Shown here: piece by piece, positions 25,014 through 33,123 of the stretch
How the letters are laid out: every line of letters starts with the position of its first letter
Numbering within the stretch: position 1 is the stretch's first letter
From: Neorhizobium galegae
GTDB taxonomy: Bacteria > Pseudomonadota > Alphaproteobacteria > Rhizobiales > Rhizobiaceae
Length of the DNA: 64,000 bases
Assembly (NCBI RefSeq): GCF_017877055.1
Contig: NZ_JAGIPG010000003.1
Location: 124,001 to 188,000, forward strand
Direction of reading: 5' to 3'
Position numbers and translations under genes: made by a program
The notes under the pieces: generated by a model
Databases searched by the model: none
What the model was told of the DNA's origin: nothing
What the model saw: the letters and a program-made list of their open reading frames with translations, nothing else

Positions 25014-26311
25014 ACCTCACAAGTCCGTTTTCGATCGCGCTCGTCATCATCACGGCGCTCGCCTTCCTCGGCCTGCCGATCGGCCTTTCCATGATGTGCG
25101 GCTCGATCCTCTACCTGCTCCTCGCCGGGGCGGACATGGGCACGGTGGCCGAGCAGTTCCTGAACGGCATGTATTCGAACTACCTCATCCTTTCGGTGCC
25201 GCTGTTCGTGCTGGCCGCGGAATTCATGAATATTGGTTCGATGACCGAACGGCTGCTGGCGTTCTGCAACGTGCTGGTCGGCCGCTTCCGTGGCGGACTG
25301 GCGCAGGTCAACGTGGTGCAAAGCATCATCTTTGCCGGCATGTCCGGCTCGGCGATCGCCGATGCCGCCGGCAGCGGCCGGATGATGCAGAACATGATGA
25401 CGCGGGACGGGCGCTATACGCCAAGCTATGCCGCGGCGTTGACGGCCGTCACGTCCGTCATCGGCCCGATCATCCCGCCCTCGATCCCGATGGTCATCTA
25501 TGCGCTCGTGTCGGATGCCTCGATCGGCTACCTCTTCCTCGCAGGTATGGTGCCTGGCCTGCTGATGGCCGGCCTGCAGATGATGCAGGTGGCGATCACC
25601 GCGCGGCGCAAGAATTTCCCCGTCGAAGATCCGGTGCCGCTGCGGGATATTCCCCGCATCACCTGGCGGGCCTTCCCGGCTTTGATGATGCCGGTCGTGC
25701 TGCTCGGCTGCATCTATTCGGGCATTACGACCCCGACCGAAGCCGCCGCGCTCGCCGCCGCCTATGCGCTGGTCATCTCGCTGGTCATCTACCGGAGCAT
25801 CAGCTTCGGAGCCTTCTACGATTCGCTGTTGCTCAGCGCCAAGTCGACGGCGTCGATCGGCATGTTGATCGCCGGTTCTCTGGTCTTCAACTATGTCGTG
25901 ACGATCGAAAATATCCCGGACACGCTCCGGGTGCTGTTGACCGGCTGGGACCTGACGCCGACCGGTTTTCTCATCCTCGTCAACGTCCTGCTGCTTCTGC
26001 TCGGCTGCGTACTGGAAGGCACGGCGATCCTCCTGATCATCGTGCCGGTCTTCATTCCGACCGCCCAGGCGCTCGGCATCGACATGGTGCATTTCGGGGT
26101 CGTGGTGGTCGTCAACATCATGCTCGGTCTCGTCACGCCGCCTTACGGGCTGCTGCTCTTCATCATGACGAACATTTCCGGCGTGCCGGTGAAGGACATC
26201 ATCAAGGACGCGGCGCCCTTCATTTTCTGGATGGTGGTTAGCCTGGTCATCATCACTTTCGTGCCGGACGTCGTCCTGTGGCTTCCGCGCCTAATGGGTT
26301 ATCAGGGGTGA
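25010..26311 (+). CDS. TRAP transporter large permease, DctM family
   Basis: 433 aa, about 12 hydrophobic segments, the sodium-coupled transport subunit. Landmarks are LPIGLSMMCGS, the GMSGSAIADAAGSG loop, IGPIIPPSIPMVIYA and LGLVTPPYGLLLFI. Overlaps dctQ by 4 bp and lies 4 bp before the AroQ-like gene. Confidence 0.94.
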   Translation: MNLTSPFSIALVIITALAFLGLPIGLSMMCGSILYLLLAGADMGTVAEQFLNGMYSNYLILSVPLFVLAAEFMNIGSMTERLLAFCNVLVGRFRGGLAQVNVVQSIIFAGMSGSAIADAAGSGRMMQNMMTRDGRYTPSYAAALTAVTSVIGPIIPPSIPMVIYALVSDASIGYLFLAGMVPGLLMAGLQMMQVAITARRKNFPVEDPVPLRDIPRITWRAFPALMMPVVLLGCIYSGITTPTEAAALAAAYALVISLVIYRSISFGAFYDSLLLSAKSTASIGMLIAGSLVFNYVVTIENIPDTLRVLLTGWDLTPTGFLILVNVLLLLLGCVLEGTAILLIIVPVFIPTAQALGIDMVHFGVVVVVNIMLGLVTPPYGLLLFIMTNISGVPVKDIIKDAAPFIFWMVVSLVIITFVPDVVLWLPRLMGYQG

Positions 26312-26315
26312 ACCG

Positions 26316-26756
26316 ATGAAACCGATCTATATTCTCAACGGCCCGAACCTCAATCGGCTCGGCAAGCGGGAGCCGGAAATCTACGGTACCACGACGCTCG
26401 CGGAAGTGGAGGCGTGGTGCCGTGAGGCGGCGGGCGAACGTCCGGTCGAGTTCCGCCAGACCAACAGCGAGGAAAAGCTGATCGACTGGGTGCATGAGGC
26501 GATCGACGAGGGTGCCGGGATCATCATCAACCCTGCCGCCTTCACCTTCACGTCACTGGCGCTTCTTGATGCGTTGAAGATGTTCAAGGGGCCGATCATC
26601 GAGTTTCACATCAGCAACATCCATCGCCGTGAACCGATCTATCACAACTCCTATGTCTCCATGACGGCGACAACGGTAATGGCCGGCCTTGGAGCTACAG
26701 GTTATCCGCTGGCGGTGAAGGCCCTGGAACGCCTGATCGAAGAGCAGAGACGATAA
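26316..26756 (+). CDS. AroQ-like protein (type II 3-dehydroquinate dehydratase family) with altered substrate site
   Basis: 146 aa, full length for the dodecameric type II dehydroquinase family. Catalytic-loop residues are kept: N11, R18 and Y23 (NGPNLNRLGKREPEIYG), N72, H98 (EFHIS) and D85. However, the histidine of the usual THTS motif is Phe (F78 in AAFTFTS) and the arginine of the usual REEFR motif is Tyr (Y109 in REPIY). In the M. tuberculosis enzyme these two residues contact the ring hydroxyls. The gene is co-transcribed with a TRAP transporter rather than with shikimate genes. A catabolic enzyme with a changed substrate is likely; quinate breakdown is the conservative alternative. Confidence 0.85.
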   Translation: MKPIYILNGPNLNRLGKREPEIYGTTTLAEVEAWCREAAGERPVEFRQTNSEEKLIDWVHEAIDEGAGIIINPAAFTFTSLALLDALKMFKGPIIEFHISNIHRREPIYHNSYVSMTATTVMAGLGATGYPLAVKALERLIEEQRR

Positions 26757-27231
26757 CCAGGCCGAGCGGCTCGCGTTCGGGTAAATAACGCTTTCGGCCC
26801 AAAGGCTAATATTGACAGGCAATGTATACAGATTTATTGCTTGTTTAACGGCGTTGAGGGGGAGCAACAGGCCGGCGGTTTTCCTGACTGAGCAGGGCAG
26901 GCCTTTTCTATCCCGGTTTTTCTTGCGGTTTCGATACCTGGGCCGAAGTTAGCGGTATCCGGGAGTGGTTTTTGACAAAACGCGACGCAAGAGGTGGGCC
27001 TGTATACACGGATTTGCGAAATCCAGGCCGAGCTCTCGGGAAACGTCTGGCCACGTTCAGCGGTTAACGAAGGCGGGAAAATAGTCGGACGCCAAACTGC
27101 CGCGCCCGTTGACTGTTGATCGCGATGTCCCCGATATATCCCGACAGGGCGTGATGGGCCGGACGCCGCAAGGAGGACGCGGTCTGTCACCAGGAGCTTT
27201 GAGAACAGTTCGTCTTAGAGGAGGAAAGAGA
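26757..27231. other. 475-bp intergenic region with two TGTATACA palindromes and two candidate promoters
   Basis: No convincing gene. TGTATACA occurs at 26823-26830 and 27001-27008, each followed closely by GATTT. The first lies inside a possible promoter (TTGACA at 26812-26817, a poor TATTGC 17 bp later). A better promoter is in the conserved module at 27062-27138. A fold upstream of the binding-protein gene may also terminate the TRAP operon, but I see no clear intrinsic terminator. Confidence 0.5.
27062..27138 (+). promoter_or_regulatory. Conserved promoter module, copy 1
   Basis: Contains GGTTAACGAA at its 5' edge, GAAAAT, GGACG, and then CCGTTGACTG with TTGACT at 27109-27114 and GATATA at 27133-27138 (18-bp spacer). 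The same elements with identical spacing (46 bp from GTTAACGAA to TTGACT) occur upstream of the paralogous binding protein at 31599-31675. Confidence 0.65.
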
Positions 27232-28401
27232 ATGATTAGCAGAAGAACATTGATGGCTGCGGCAGGGTTCGCCATGGGCGGCCTCGTTGCCATTCCGGCG
27301 TCCGCGCAGGAAACGGTCAAGATCGGCCTTATCCTGCCGATGACCGGCCCATTCGCGTCCACCGGCCGTCAGGTCGAGGCGGGTGTCAAGGCCTATATGG
27401 CGCTGAACGGCGACACCGTCGCCGGCAAGAAGATCGAAGTCGTGCTGCGCGACGACGGCGGTGTCGCCGACCAGACACGCCGCATCGCCCAGGAACTCGT
27501 CGTCAATGACGGCGCCAAGATGCTGATGGGCTTCGGCTTGACGCCGCTTGCCATGTCGGTTGCGCCGGTTCTCAACCAGGCGAAGATCCCGGCGATCATC
27601 ACCTCGGCAACGACCTCGGCGATCATGCCGCAGTCGCAGTATTACGTCCGCACCTCGATGGGCGGCCCGCAGTCCGCCGTTCCGGTGGCTACCTGGGCGG
27701 TGCAGAACAACCTGAAAAAGGTCGTGACGCTGGTTTCCGATTACGGTCCGGGGATCGACATCGAGCAGGGTTTCACCAACCAGTTCAAGAAAGACGGCGG
27801 TACGATCGTCGAGGCGATCCGCGTTCCGTTGGCCAACCCGGATTTCGCTCCCTTCCTGCAGCGCGTCCGTGACGCCAAGCCTGACGCGGTCTTCGCCTTC
27901 GTGCCGGCCGGCATCGGTGCGCAGTTCATGAAGCAGTATGTCGACCGTGGCCTGGCCGACGCCGGCATCAAGCTGATTGCAACCGGCGACGTCACCGACG
28001 ACGACCTGCTGAACGGCATGGGCCCGGTCGCCAAGGGCGTCATTACCGGCCATTTCTATTCGGCCCTGCACGACAGCCCGGAAAACAAGGCTTTCGTCGC
28101 CCAGGTGAAAAAGGCTGCCAACAACATGCGCCCGAACTTCATGTCGGTCGGCGGCTATGACGCCATGACACTCGCCTACATGGCGCTGAAGAAGACCAAT
28201 GGCGATACCGATGGCACCAAGCTCATCGAAGCCATGAAGGGTGCCACTTGGGTGAGCCCGCGCGGCCCGATCACCATCGATCCGACCACCCGCGATATCG
28301 TCCAGGACATCTACATGCGCGAAGTCAAGGAAGTGAACGGCGAACTCTACAACGTCGAATTCGCGACCTTCCCGAAGATCAAGGACCCGAACGCCAAGTA
28401 A
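27232..28401 (+). CDS. ABC transporter substrate-binding protein, HAAT/LivK family (paralog A)
   Basis: 389-aa periplasmic binding protein. Begins MISRRTLMAAAGFAMGG, a Sec or Tat signal ending near ASAQ. The mature protein opens VKIGLILPMTGPFASTGRQ. It is closely similar to the protein at 31766 along its whole length, including LVSDYGPGID, VPLANPDFAPFLQRVRDAKPD and RGPITIDP. GAGGAAAGAG precedes the start. No permease follows; a strong terminator lies 25 bp downstream, so it probably feeds the shared LivHMGF components at 33124-36480. Confidence 0.92.
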   Translation: MISRRTLMAAAGFAMGGLVAIPASAQETVKIGLILPMTGPFASTGRQVEAGVKAYMALNGDTVAGKKIEVVLRDDGGVADQTRRIAQELVVNDGAKMLMGFGLTPLAMSVAPVLNQAKIPAIITSATTSAIMPQSQYYVRTSMGGPQSAVPVATWAVQNNLKKVVTLVSDYGPGIDIEQGFTNQFKKDGGTIVEAIRVPLANPDFAPFLQRVRDAKPDAVFAFVPAGIGAQFMKQYVDRGLADAGIKLIATGDVTDDDLLNGMGPVAKGVITGHFYSALHDSPENKAFVAQVKKAANNMRPNFMSVGGYDAMTLAYMALKKTNGDTDGTKLIEAMKGATWVSPRGPITIDPTTRDIVQDIYMREVKEVNGELYNVEFATFPKIKDPNAK

Positions 28402-28426
28402 GGCGGGATGGAACTTTCGACATGTG

Positions 28427-28459
28427 AATGGCGGACCTCGGTCCGCCATTTATTGTTTC
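28427..28459 (+). terminator. Rho-independent terminator after binding protein A
   Basis: Ten-base-pair stem AATGGCGGAC/GTCCGCCATT with a CTCG loop, followed by TATTGTTTC. It isolates the binding-protein transcript from the GreA-like gene. Confidence 0.8.
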
Positions 28460-28627
28460 GGGTCTGTTTGTGGCCCGATACCGGCATGGCTCGTCTGGCG
28501 GAGATTAATCGTTGATGCCGAGGAGATTGGCGGTTCCTCCGTTGTTGTCGTATGCATGGGTCCGAAAAACGGGCGAGCCAGGCGCTCCATGCACCGCAAG
28601 GGCGTTCGCACCAGACGGAGTTTAAGA

Positions 28628-29110
28628 TTGAGCGTTGCCTTCACCAAGGAAGAGAGTTCCGAAACCGCTGCGGAAACCCTGCTGCCTGATCGTCCGATTT
28701 CGCCTCATCCGAACCTGGTGACGGAAGCGGGATTGATGGCTTTGGAATTGCAGCTCCGACAGGCGCGCGCCGCCTATGAGGCCGCAAGTGCGATCGAGGA
28801 TGTCAATGAAAGGCGGCGGCAGCAGGCAAGTCCCATGCGCGATGCGCGCTATTTTGCAGCAAGGGTTCACACCGCCCAGCTCGTTCCCGACCCGACGTCG
28901 TTCGAGAATGTCGCTTTCGGCAGCACGGTGACCTTCAGCCGCGACGATGGGCGCGTCCAGACCTATCGGATCGTCGGAGAAGATGAAGCGGATCCCAAGG
29001 CCGGATCGATTTCCTTTGCCTCGCCCGTCGCAAGGCTGCTGATGGGCAAGGCTGTCGGGGATGTGGTGAACGTCGGGGAGCAGGAGCTGGAGATTCTCGC
29101 AATCTCCTGA
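28628..29110 (+). CDS. GreA/GreB-family protein lacking the acidic tip
   Basis: 160 aa. The N-terminal part (LVTEAGLMALELQLRQARAAYEAA) forms the coiled coil and the C-terminal part (FGSTVTFSRDDGRVQTYRIVGEDEADPKAGSISF, ASPVARLLMGKAVGDVV) is the FKBP-like GreA domain. The hairpin tip reads QASPMRDARYFAA where GreA has GDLSENAEYHAA, so the Asp and Glu that stimulate RNA cleavage are missing. The start is probably TTG 28628 (LSVAFTKEES) with GGAG upstream. It likely binds the RNA polymerase secondary channel without cleavage activity. Confidence 0.82.
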   Translation: MSVAFTKEESSETAAETLLPDRPISPHPNLVTEAGLMALELQLRQARAAYEAASAIEDVNERRRQQASPMRDARYFAARVHTAQLVPDPTSFENVAFGSTVTFSRDDGRVQTYRIVGEDEADPKAGSISFASPVARLLMGKAVGDVVNVGEQELEILAIS

Positions 29111-29235
29111 AGTGTTCGCTTGACGGTCGAATACGCGTCCAAATCACAGAATGACGGGTTGAGCCGGCGTCCGGCAATGGCTATCAGGTGCTGACTGCAA
29201 ACCGACCTTCCGCGAACCACAAGGCGCATTCCGGC

Positions 29236-30168
29236 ATGACCCCAGATTTTCTCGTCACCCATTCGGGTGGCTTCCATGCCGACGAACTGTTGTCGAGCGT
29301 CGTGCTGACCCGGCTCTTCCCGAGGGCTCGGATCGTTCGCAGCCGGGCGCCGGAATGGATCACGCCCGGTACTGATCGCATCATATATGACGTCGGCGGC
29401 GGCTATGACGCTGCGGCGCAGGTCTTCGATCACCACCAGCGCGGTGCGCCGCTGCGCGACGATGGCCAGCCCTATAGTTCGTTCGGATTGGTCTGGAAGC
29501 ACTATGGCCGTGATTACCTTGCCGCCCTGGGCCTTCCTGAGGCTCATGTCGGGACTTTGCATGCCTCTTTCGATTCAAGCTTCGTGCTTCCGGTCGATCT
29601 GATGGACAATGGCGTGCTCAGCCCTTCGATCGCGGGACCGCTGGCCGGCCTCACTCTGCCAGCTCTCCTGGAAACCCTGAAACCGGTGTTCGACGAAAAA
29701 GACCCGGAAGCGGAAAACCGCGGCTTCCACGCGGCACTTGCCATTGCTCGCAGTTTCGTCGAGGCGAGGATCGCTCAGAGCGCCGCAAAACTGCGGGCCG
29801 AGGCGCTTGTGCACCAGGCGATCGTGGATGCGGGCGAAGGGCGCATTCTGGAACTTCCTGTGGGGATGCCGTTCCGCCCGGCGATCATCAAGGCAGGCGC
29901 CGACCATCTGTTGTTCGTCGTTCATCCGCGTGACAAGGACTGGTGCCTAACCACCATCCGCCGCGCGGATGAAGGTTTTGAAGTGCGCGCCGATCTGCCG
30001 GCGGCCTGGGCTGGTCTGACCGACCGTGATCTCGAGGCGGCCTGCGGCGTCGAGGGCGCCAGCTTCTGCCATAATGGCCGGTTCGTCGCCGCCGCCAGGA
30101 CCCGCGACGCCGCTTTCGCCATGGCGGAGCTTGCGGTTAGGGAAGCCATCGCCAACGGGACCAGGTAA
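29236..30168 (+). CDS. MYG1 family protein (UPF0160, DHH-like)
   Basis: 310 aa. The N-terminus has THSGGFHADELLSSVVL, then IIYDVGGGYD and FDHHQRGA, giving the His/Asp metal cluster of the DHH-like MYG1 family. Eukaryotic MYG1 is a 3'-5' RNA exonuclease; bacterial members are largely uncharacterised. The start ATG 29236 begins the conserved region directly. No operon partner; the LysR regulator follows after 78 bp. Confidence 0.85.
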   Translation: MTPDFLVTHSGGFHADELLSSVVLTRLFPRARIVRSRAPEWITPGTDRIIYDVGGGYDAAAQVFDHHQRGAPLRDDGQPYSSFGLVWKHYGRDYLAALGLPEAHVGTLHASFDSSFVLPVDLMDNGVLSPSIAGPLAGLTLPALLETLKPVFDEKDPEAENRGFHAALAIARSFVEARIAQSAAKLRAEALVHQAIVDAGEGRILELPVGMPFRPAIIKAGADHLLFVVHPRDKDWCLTTIRRADEGFEVRADLPAAWAGLTDRDLEAACGVEGASFCHNGRFVAAARTRDAAFAMAELAVREAIANGTR

Positions 30169-30246
30169 GGGCGGCGGCCGAGGAGGCGTGGTCGAGGGCC
30201 GGGCTTCGGCTTTCGGTGTAAAACAGATGTGCTAGAAGATCCCATC

Positions 30247-31470
30247 ATGAGTTCTTCGCAGCCCGCATCGGTATCCACGATCCTGCATCACAGCCTCAGG
30301 CACCTGAGGGCGTTCCTCGCGGTCGTCGATACCGGCTCGGTGACCAAGGCGGCCGAGCTCTGCTTCGTCTCCCAGCCGGCGGTCACTCAGGCGCTTTCGA
30401 AGATCGAAAAGACCGCGGGCCTGCCGCTGTTCTCCCGCACGCCGCAGCGGATCTTTGCCAATGGCGCCGGCGAGATCCTGGCGCTGCGCATCAAGCGGGC
30501 CTTCGGATACCTTGATCCCGCCTTGTCGGAATTGTCGCCGCGACTGCGGGTAACGGCGACGACCGCACAGCTCAAATCGCTGATCGCTGTTCGCGAAACC
30601 GAGAATTTCACGCTGGCGGCAGGCCGCCTGGGCCTTAGCCAGCCGGCGGTCTACCGCGCCGTCGGCCAGCTCGAAGAGGAGGCGGCGCGACCGCTGTTCG
30701 AGCGGACTTCCTACGGTATTGTCGCGACCCGCGCGGCCCATGCGCTCGCTCAGGCGGCAAGGCTCGCCTTCATCGAGTTGGAACAGGCGGACGCGGATCT
30801 TGCGGAACTGACGGCCGCCGAGATCGGCCAGATCGTCATCGGTGCCACCCCGCTTGCCAAATCCTACGTGCTGCCGAAGGCGATCACCAGTTTCCGCAAG
30901 ATTCGCCCGAACCTGCCGATCCAGATCCAGGAGGGTCCTTATCCCGATCTGCTGGGTGCGCTTCGCCGCGGCGAGGTGGATTTCATGCTCGGCGCGCTTC
31001 GTGTGCCGGCGCCGATCGGCGATGTGGAGCAGAAAGTACTGTTCCACGACACGGTGGTCATGGTTTCGGGGCAGGCGCATCCGCTGGCCGGTCGTGAGGA
31101 GCTGACTGTCGAGGACCTCGCTGCGTTCCCCTGGGTCGTCAACCAGAGCGGCACGCCGATGCGCCGGTATTTCGACAGCGTCTTTACCGGTTCGGCAAGC
31201 GGCCCGCCGAGGAGCATCGTCGAGACCGGCTCGCTGATCCTGATGCGAGAACTCCTGGATTCCAGCGATCACCTCGGCTGCACTTCCCGTCTCCAGGCGG
31301 AAGCGGAGATCGCCAGGGGCCTGATGCGGGCGCTGCCCTTCGACCTCAGCCACACGTCGCGGCCGATCGGGGTGACGACGAGACATGACTGGCTGCCGAC
31401 AGCCGCACAACAGGCGTTCCTGGAGCTTCTGCCCACCTGGTCCGAGCGCCCGGCCGATCGGCCACTATAA
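30247..31470 (+). CDS. LysR-type regulator with two tandem HTH domains
   Basis: 407 aa, about 100 longer than a normal LysR protein because the DNA-binding domain occurs twice. The first winged HTH is at about 18-76 (LRHLRAFLAVVDTGSVTKAA, VSQPAVTQALSKIE), the second at about 107-165 (LKSLIAVRETENFTLAAGRL, LSQPAVYRAVGQLEEE). A normal substrate-binding domain follows (about 190-400). A GTG at 30229 would add six residues. It lies between two paralogous ABC binding-protein genes that share one promoter module, so it is their most likely regulator. Confidence 0.9.
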   Translation: MSSSQPASVSTILHHSLRHLRAFLAVVDTGSVTKAAELCFVSQPAVTQALSKIEKTAGLPLFSRTPQRIFANGAGEILALRIKRAFGYLDPALSELSPRLRVTATTAQLKSLIAVRETENFTLAAGRLGLSQPAVYRAVGQLEEEAARPLFERTSYGIVATRAAHALAQAARLAFIELEQADADLAELTAAEIGQIVIGATPLAKSYVLPKAITSFRKIRPNLPIQIQEGPYPDLLGALRRGEVDFMLGALRVPAPIGDVEQKVLFHDTVVMVSGQAHPLAGREELTVEDLAAFPWVVNQSGTPMRRYFDSVFTGSASGPPRSIVETGSLILMRELLDSSDHLGCTSRLQAEAEIARGLMRALPFDLSHTSRPIGVTTRHDWLPTAAQQAFLELLPTWSERPADRPL

Positions 31471-31598
31471 CCATAACTTATGAGTCCGGCAGATGAACTG
31501 ATTGAGCGTGGAGACGCGGCCGGGCTAAGGTGCGAATGTGCCGGGCAAGTGGAGAGATTGGCGCTGGGGCGGGGTTCGCGGTGTCGCGATCCATGGAG

Positions 31599-31675
31599 GT
31601 TAACGAAAAGTTGAAAATGGTGGGACGTCGAAGCATCTCGACCCGTTGACTGACGTATCGGCAGTCAACGATATA
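31599..31675 (+). promoter_or_regulatory. Conserved promoter module, copy 2
   Basis: GGTTAACGAA at 31599-31608, GAAAAT, GGACG and CCGTTGACTG, with TTGACT at 31646-31651 and GATATA at 31670-31675. Order and spacing match copy 1 at 27062-27138 exactly, although bases between the conserved blocks differ. This suggests retained regulatory function after duplication. Confidence 0.65.
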
Positions 31676-31765
31676 GGCTACCGGTCGTGACAGGCCCGGG
31701 CTGAAGTCCGGATCCAGTCCGGCAAGGCCCCTATAAGAAAATTCCGCACTCGGAGGAGGAAATAC

Positions 31766-32944
31766 ATGCTGAACAGAAGAATGCTCATTGCAGCGGCAGG
31801 CGTGGCGCTCGGCTGCCTTGCTGCCATACCCGCAGCCGCCCAGGAAACCATCAGGATCGGCCTCATCCTGCCGATGACCGGTCCGTTCGCGTCGACCGGC
31901 CGCCAGGTATCGGCCGGCGCCAAGACCTTCATGGCGATGAAGGGCGACACTGTCGCCGGCAAGAAGATCGAGCTCGTCATCCGCGATGACGCCGGCACTG
32001 CCGACCAGACCCGCCGCATTGCCCAGGAACTGGTCGTCAACGACGGCGCCAAGGTGCTGGCCGGCTTCGGCCTGACGCCGCTCGCCATGGCGGTCGCCCC
32101 GGTCGCGACCCAGGCGAAGATCCCGTCGGTGGTCATGGCTGCCGGCACGGCTTCGATCACCAAGGCGTCGGAATACATCACCCGCACTTCGGGCACCCTG
32201 CCGCAGTATTCGCTGCCGGTCGGCACCTGGGCCGCCGCCAACAAGATCAAGAAGGTCGTGACGCTGGTTTCCGACTACGGTCCGGGCATTGATGCCGAGA
32301 AGTGGTTCACCAAGGAATTCAAGGCCAAGGGCGGCGAGATTGTCGAAGCCGTCCGCGTGCCGCTCGCAAACCCCGACTTCGCACCCTTCCTGCAGCGCGT
32401 CCGTGACGCCAAGCCCGATGCGGTTTTCGTCTTCCTGCCGTCGGGCGCCGGTTCGCTGTTCATGAAGCAGTTCGCCGACCGTGGCCTCGCCGACGCCGGC
32501 ATCAAGCTGATCGCGACGGGCGACGTGACCGACGACGATATCCTGAACTCGATGGGCAAGCCGGCCATCGGCACCATCACCGGGCATTTTTATGCGACCG
32601 CGCATGACAGCCCGGAAAACAAGGCCTATGTCACGGCCTTCAAGAAGGCCAATGCCGACATGCGCCCGAACTTCATGTCGGTCGGCGGTTACGACGGTAT
32701 GGCGCTGATCTACGCGGCGCTTGAGAAGACCAAGGGCGACGTTACTGGCCCGGCCTTCATGGCAGCCGTCAAGGGCCTCTCCTGGACGAGCCCGCGCGGT
32801 CCCGTCTCGATCGATCCGGAGACCCGCGACATCATCCAGAACATCTACATGCGCGAGGTCAAGGACGTGAACGGCGAGCTGCAGAACGTCGAGTTCCAGA
32901 CGTTCAAGGATCTCAAGGATCCGGAAAAGGCCGACGCCAAGTAA
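31766..32944 (+). CDS. ABC transporter substrate-binding protein, HAAT/LivK family (paralog B)
   Basis: 392-aa periplasmic binding protein with signal MLNRRMLIAAAGVALG ending near AAAQ and a mature start IRIGLILPMTGPFASTGRQ. Very similar to paralog A but different in ligand-pocket stretches such as AAGTASITKASEYITRTSG. GGAGGAGGAA precedes the ATG. The LivHMGF genes follow after 179 bp, so this is the cognate receptor. Confidence 0.93.
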   Translation: MLNRRMLIAAAGVALGCLAAIPAAAQETIRIGLILPMTGPFASTGRQVSAGAKTFMAMKGDTVAGKKIELVIRDDAGTADQTRRIAQELVVNDGAKVLAGFGLTPLAMAVAPVATQAKIPSVVMAAGTASITKASEYITRTSGTLPQYSLPVGTWAAANKIKKVVTLVSDYGPGIDAEKWFTKEFKAKGGEIVEAVRVPLANPDFAPFLQRVRDAKPDAVFVFLPSGAGSLFMKQFADRGLADAGIKLIATGDVTDDDILNSMGKPAIGTITGHFYATAHDSPENKAYVTAFKKANADMRPNFMSVGGYDGMALIYAALEKTKGDVTGPAFMAAVKGLSWTSPRGPVSIDPETRDIIQNIYMREVKDVNGELQNVEFQTFKDLKDPEKADAK

Positions 32945-32962
32945 GGCCCGCTTTACAAGCAG

Positions 32963-32986
32963 GCGGCGGGAGGCTGCTTCCGCCGC
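32963..32986 (+). other. GC-rich hairpin between binding protein B and the permease genes
   Basis: GCGGCGG and CCGCCGC arms with a 10-base loop, 18 bp after the stop, and no T-run. It probably stabilises the binding-protein mRNA or causes partial attenuation, giving the high receptor-to-permease ratio typical of ABC importers. Confidence 0.45.
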
Positions 32987-33123
32987 ATCGTGCGAAAAAT
33001 ATCCTGGCATCCCTGTGCTTGACCGCGGTCTCCCGAGTGGGAATGTTAGGATCTGTTGATCGGTAAACGAGCGCGCGGCCGCGGGCGGAAAATCGCCGGC
33101 GGTCGCTCTCAAAGAAGAGCCAA

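Noticed and set aside
24982-26241. Alternative plus-strand frame across the DctM gene
   Set aside because: Arg/Gly/His-rich shadow translation; the overlapping frame encodes a full DctM permease.
33060-33110. Possible third copy of the conserved promoter module upstream of the second LivH gene
   Set aside because: CGGTAAACGA and GGCGGAAAAT resemble parts of the module, but the spacing differs and no TTGACT/GATATA pair is present.
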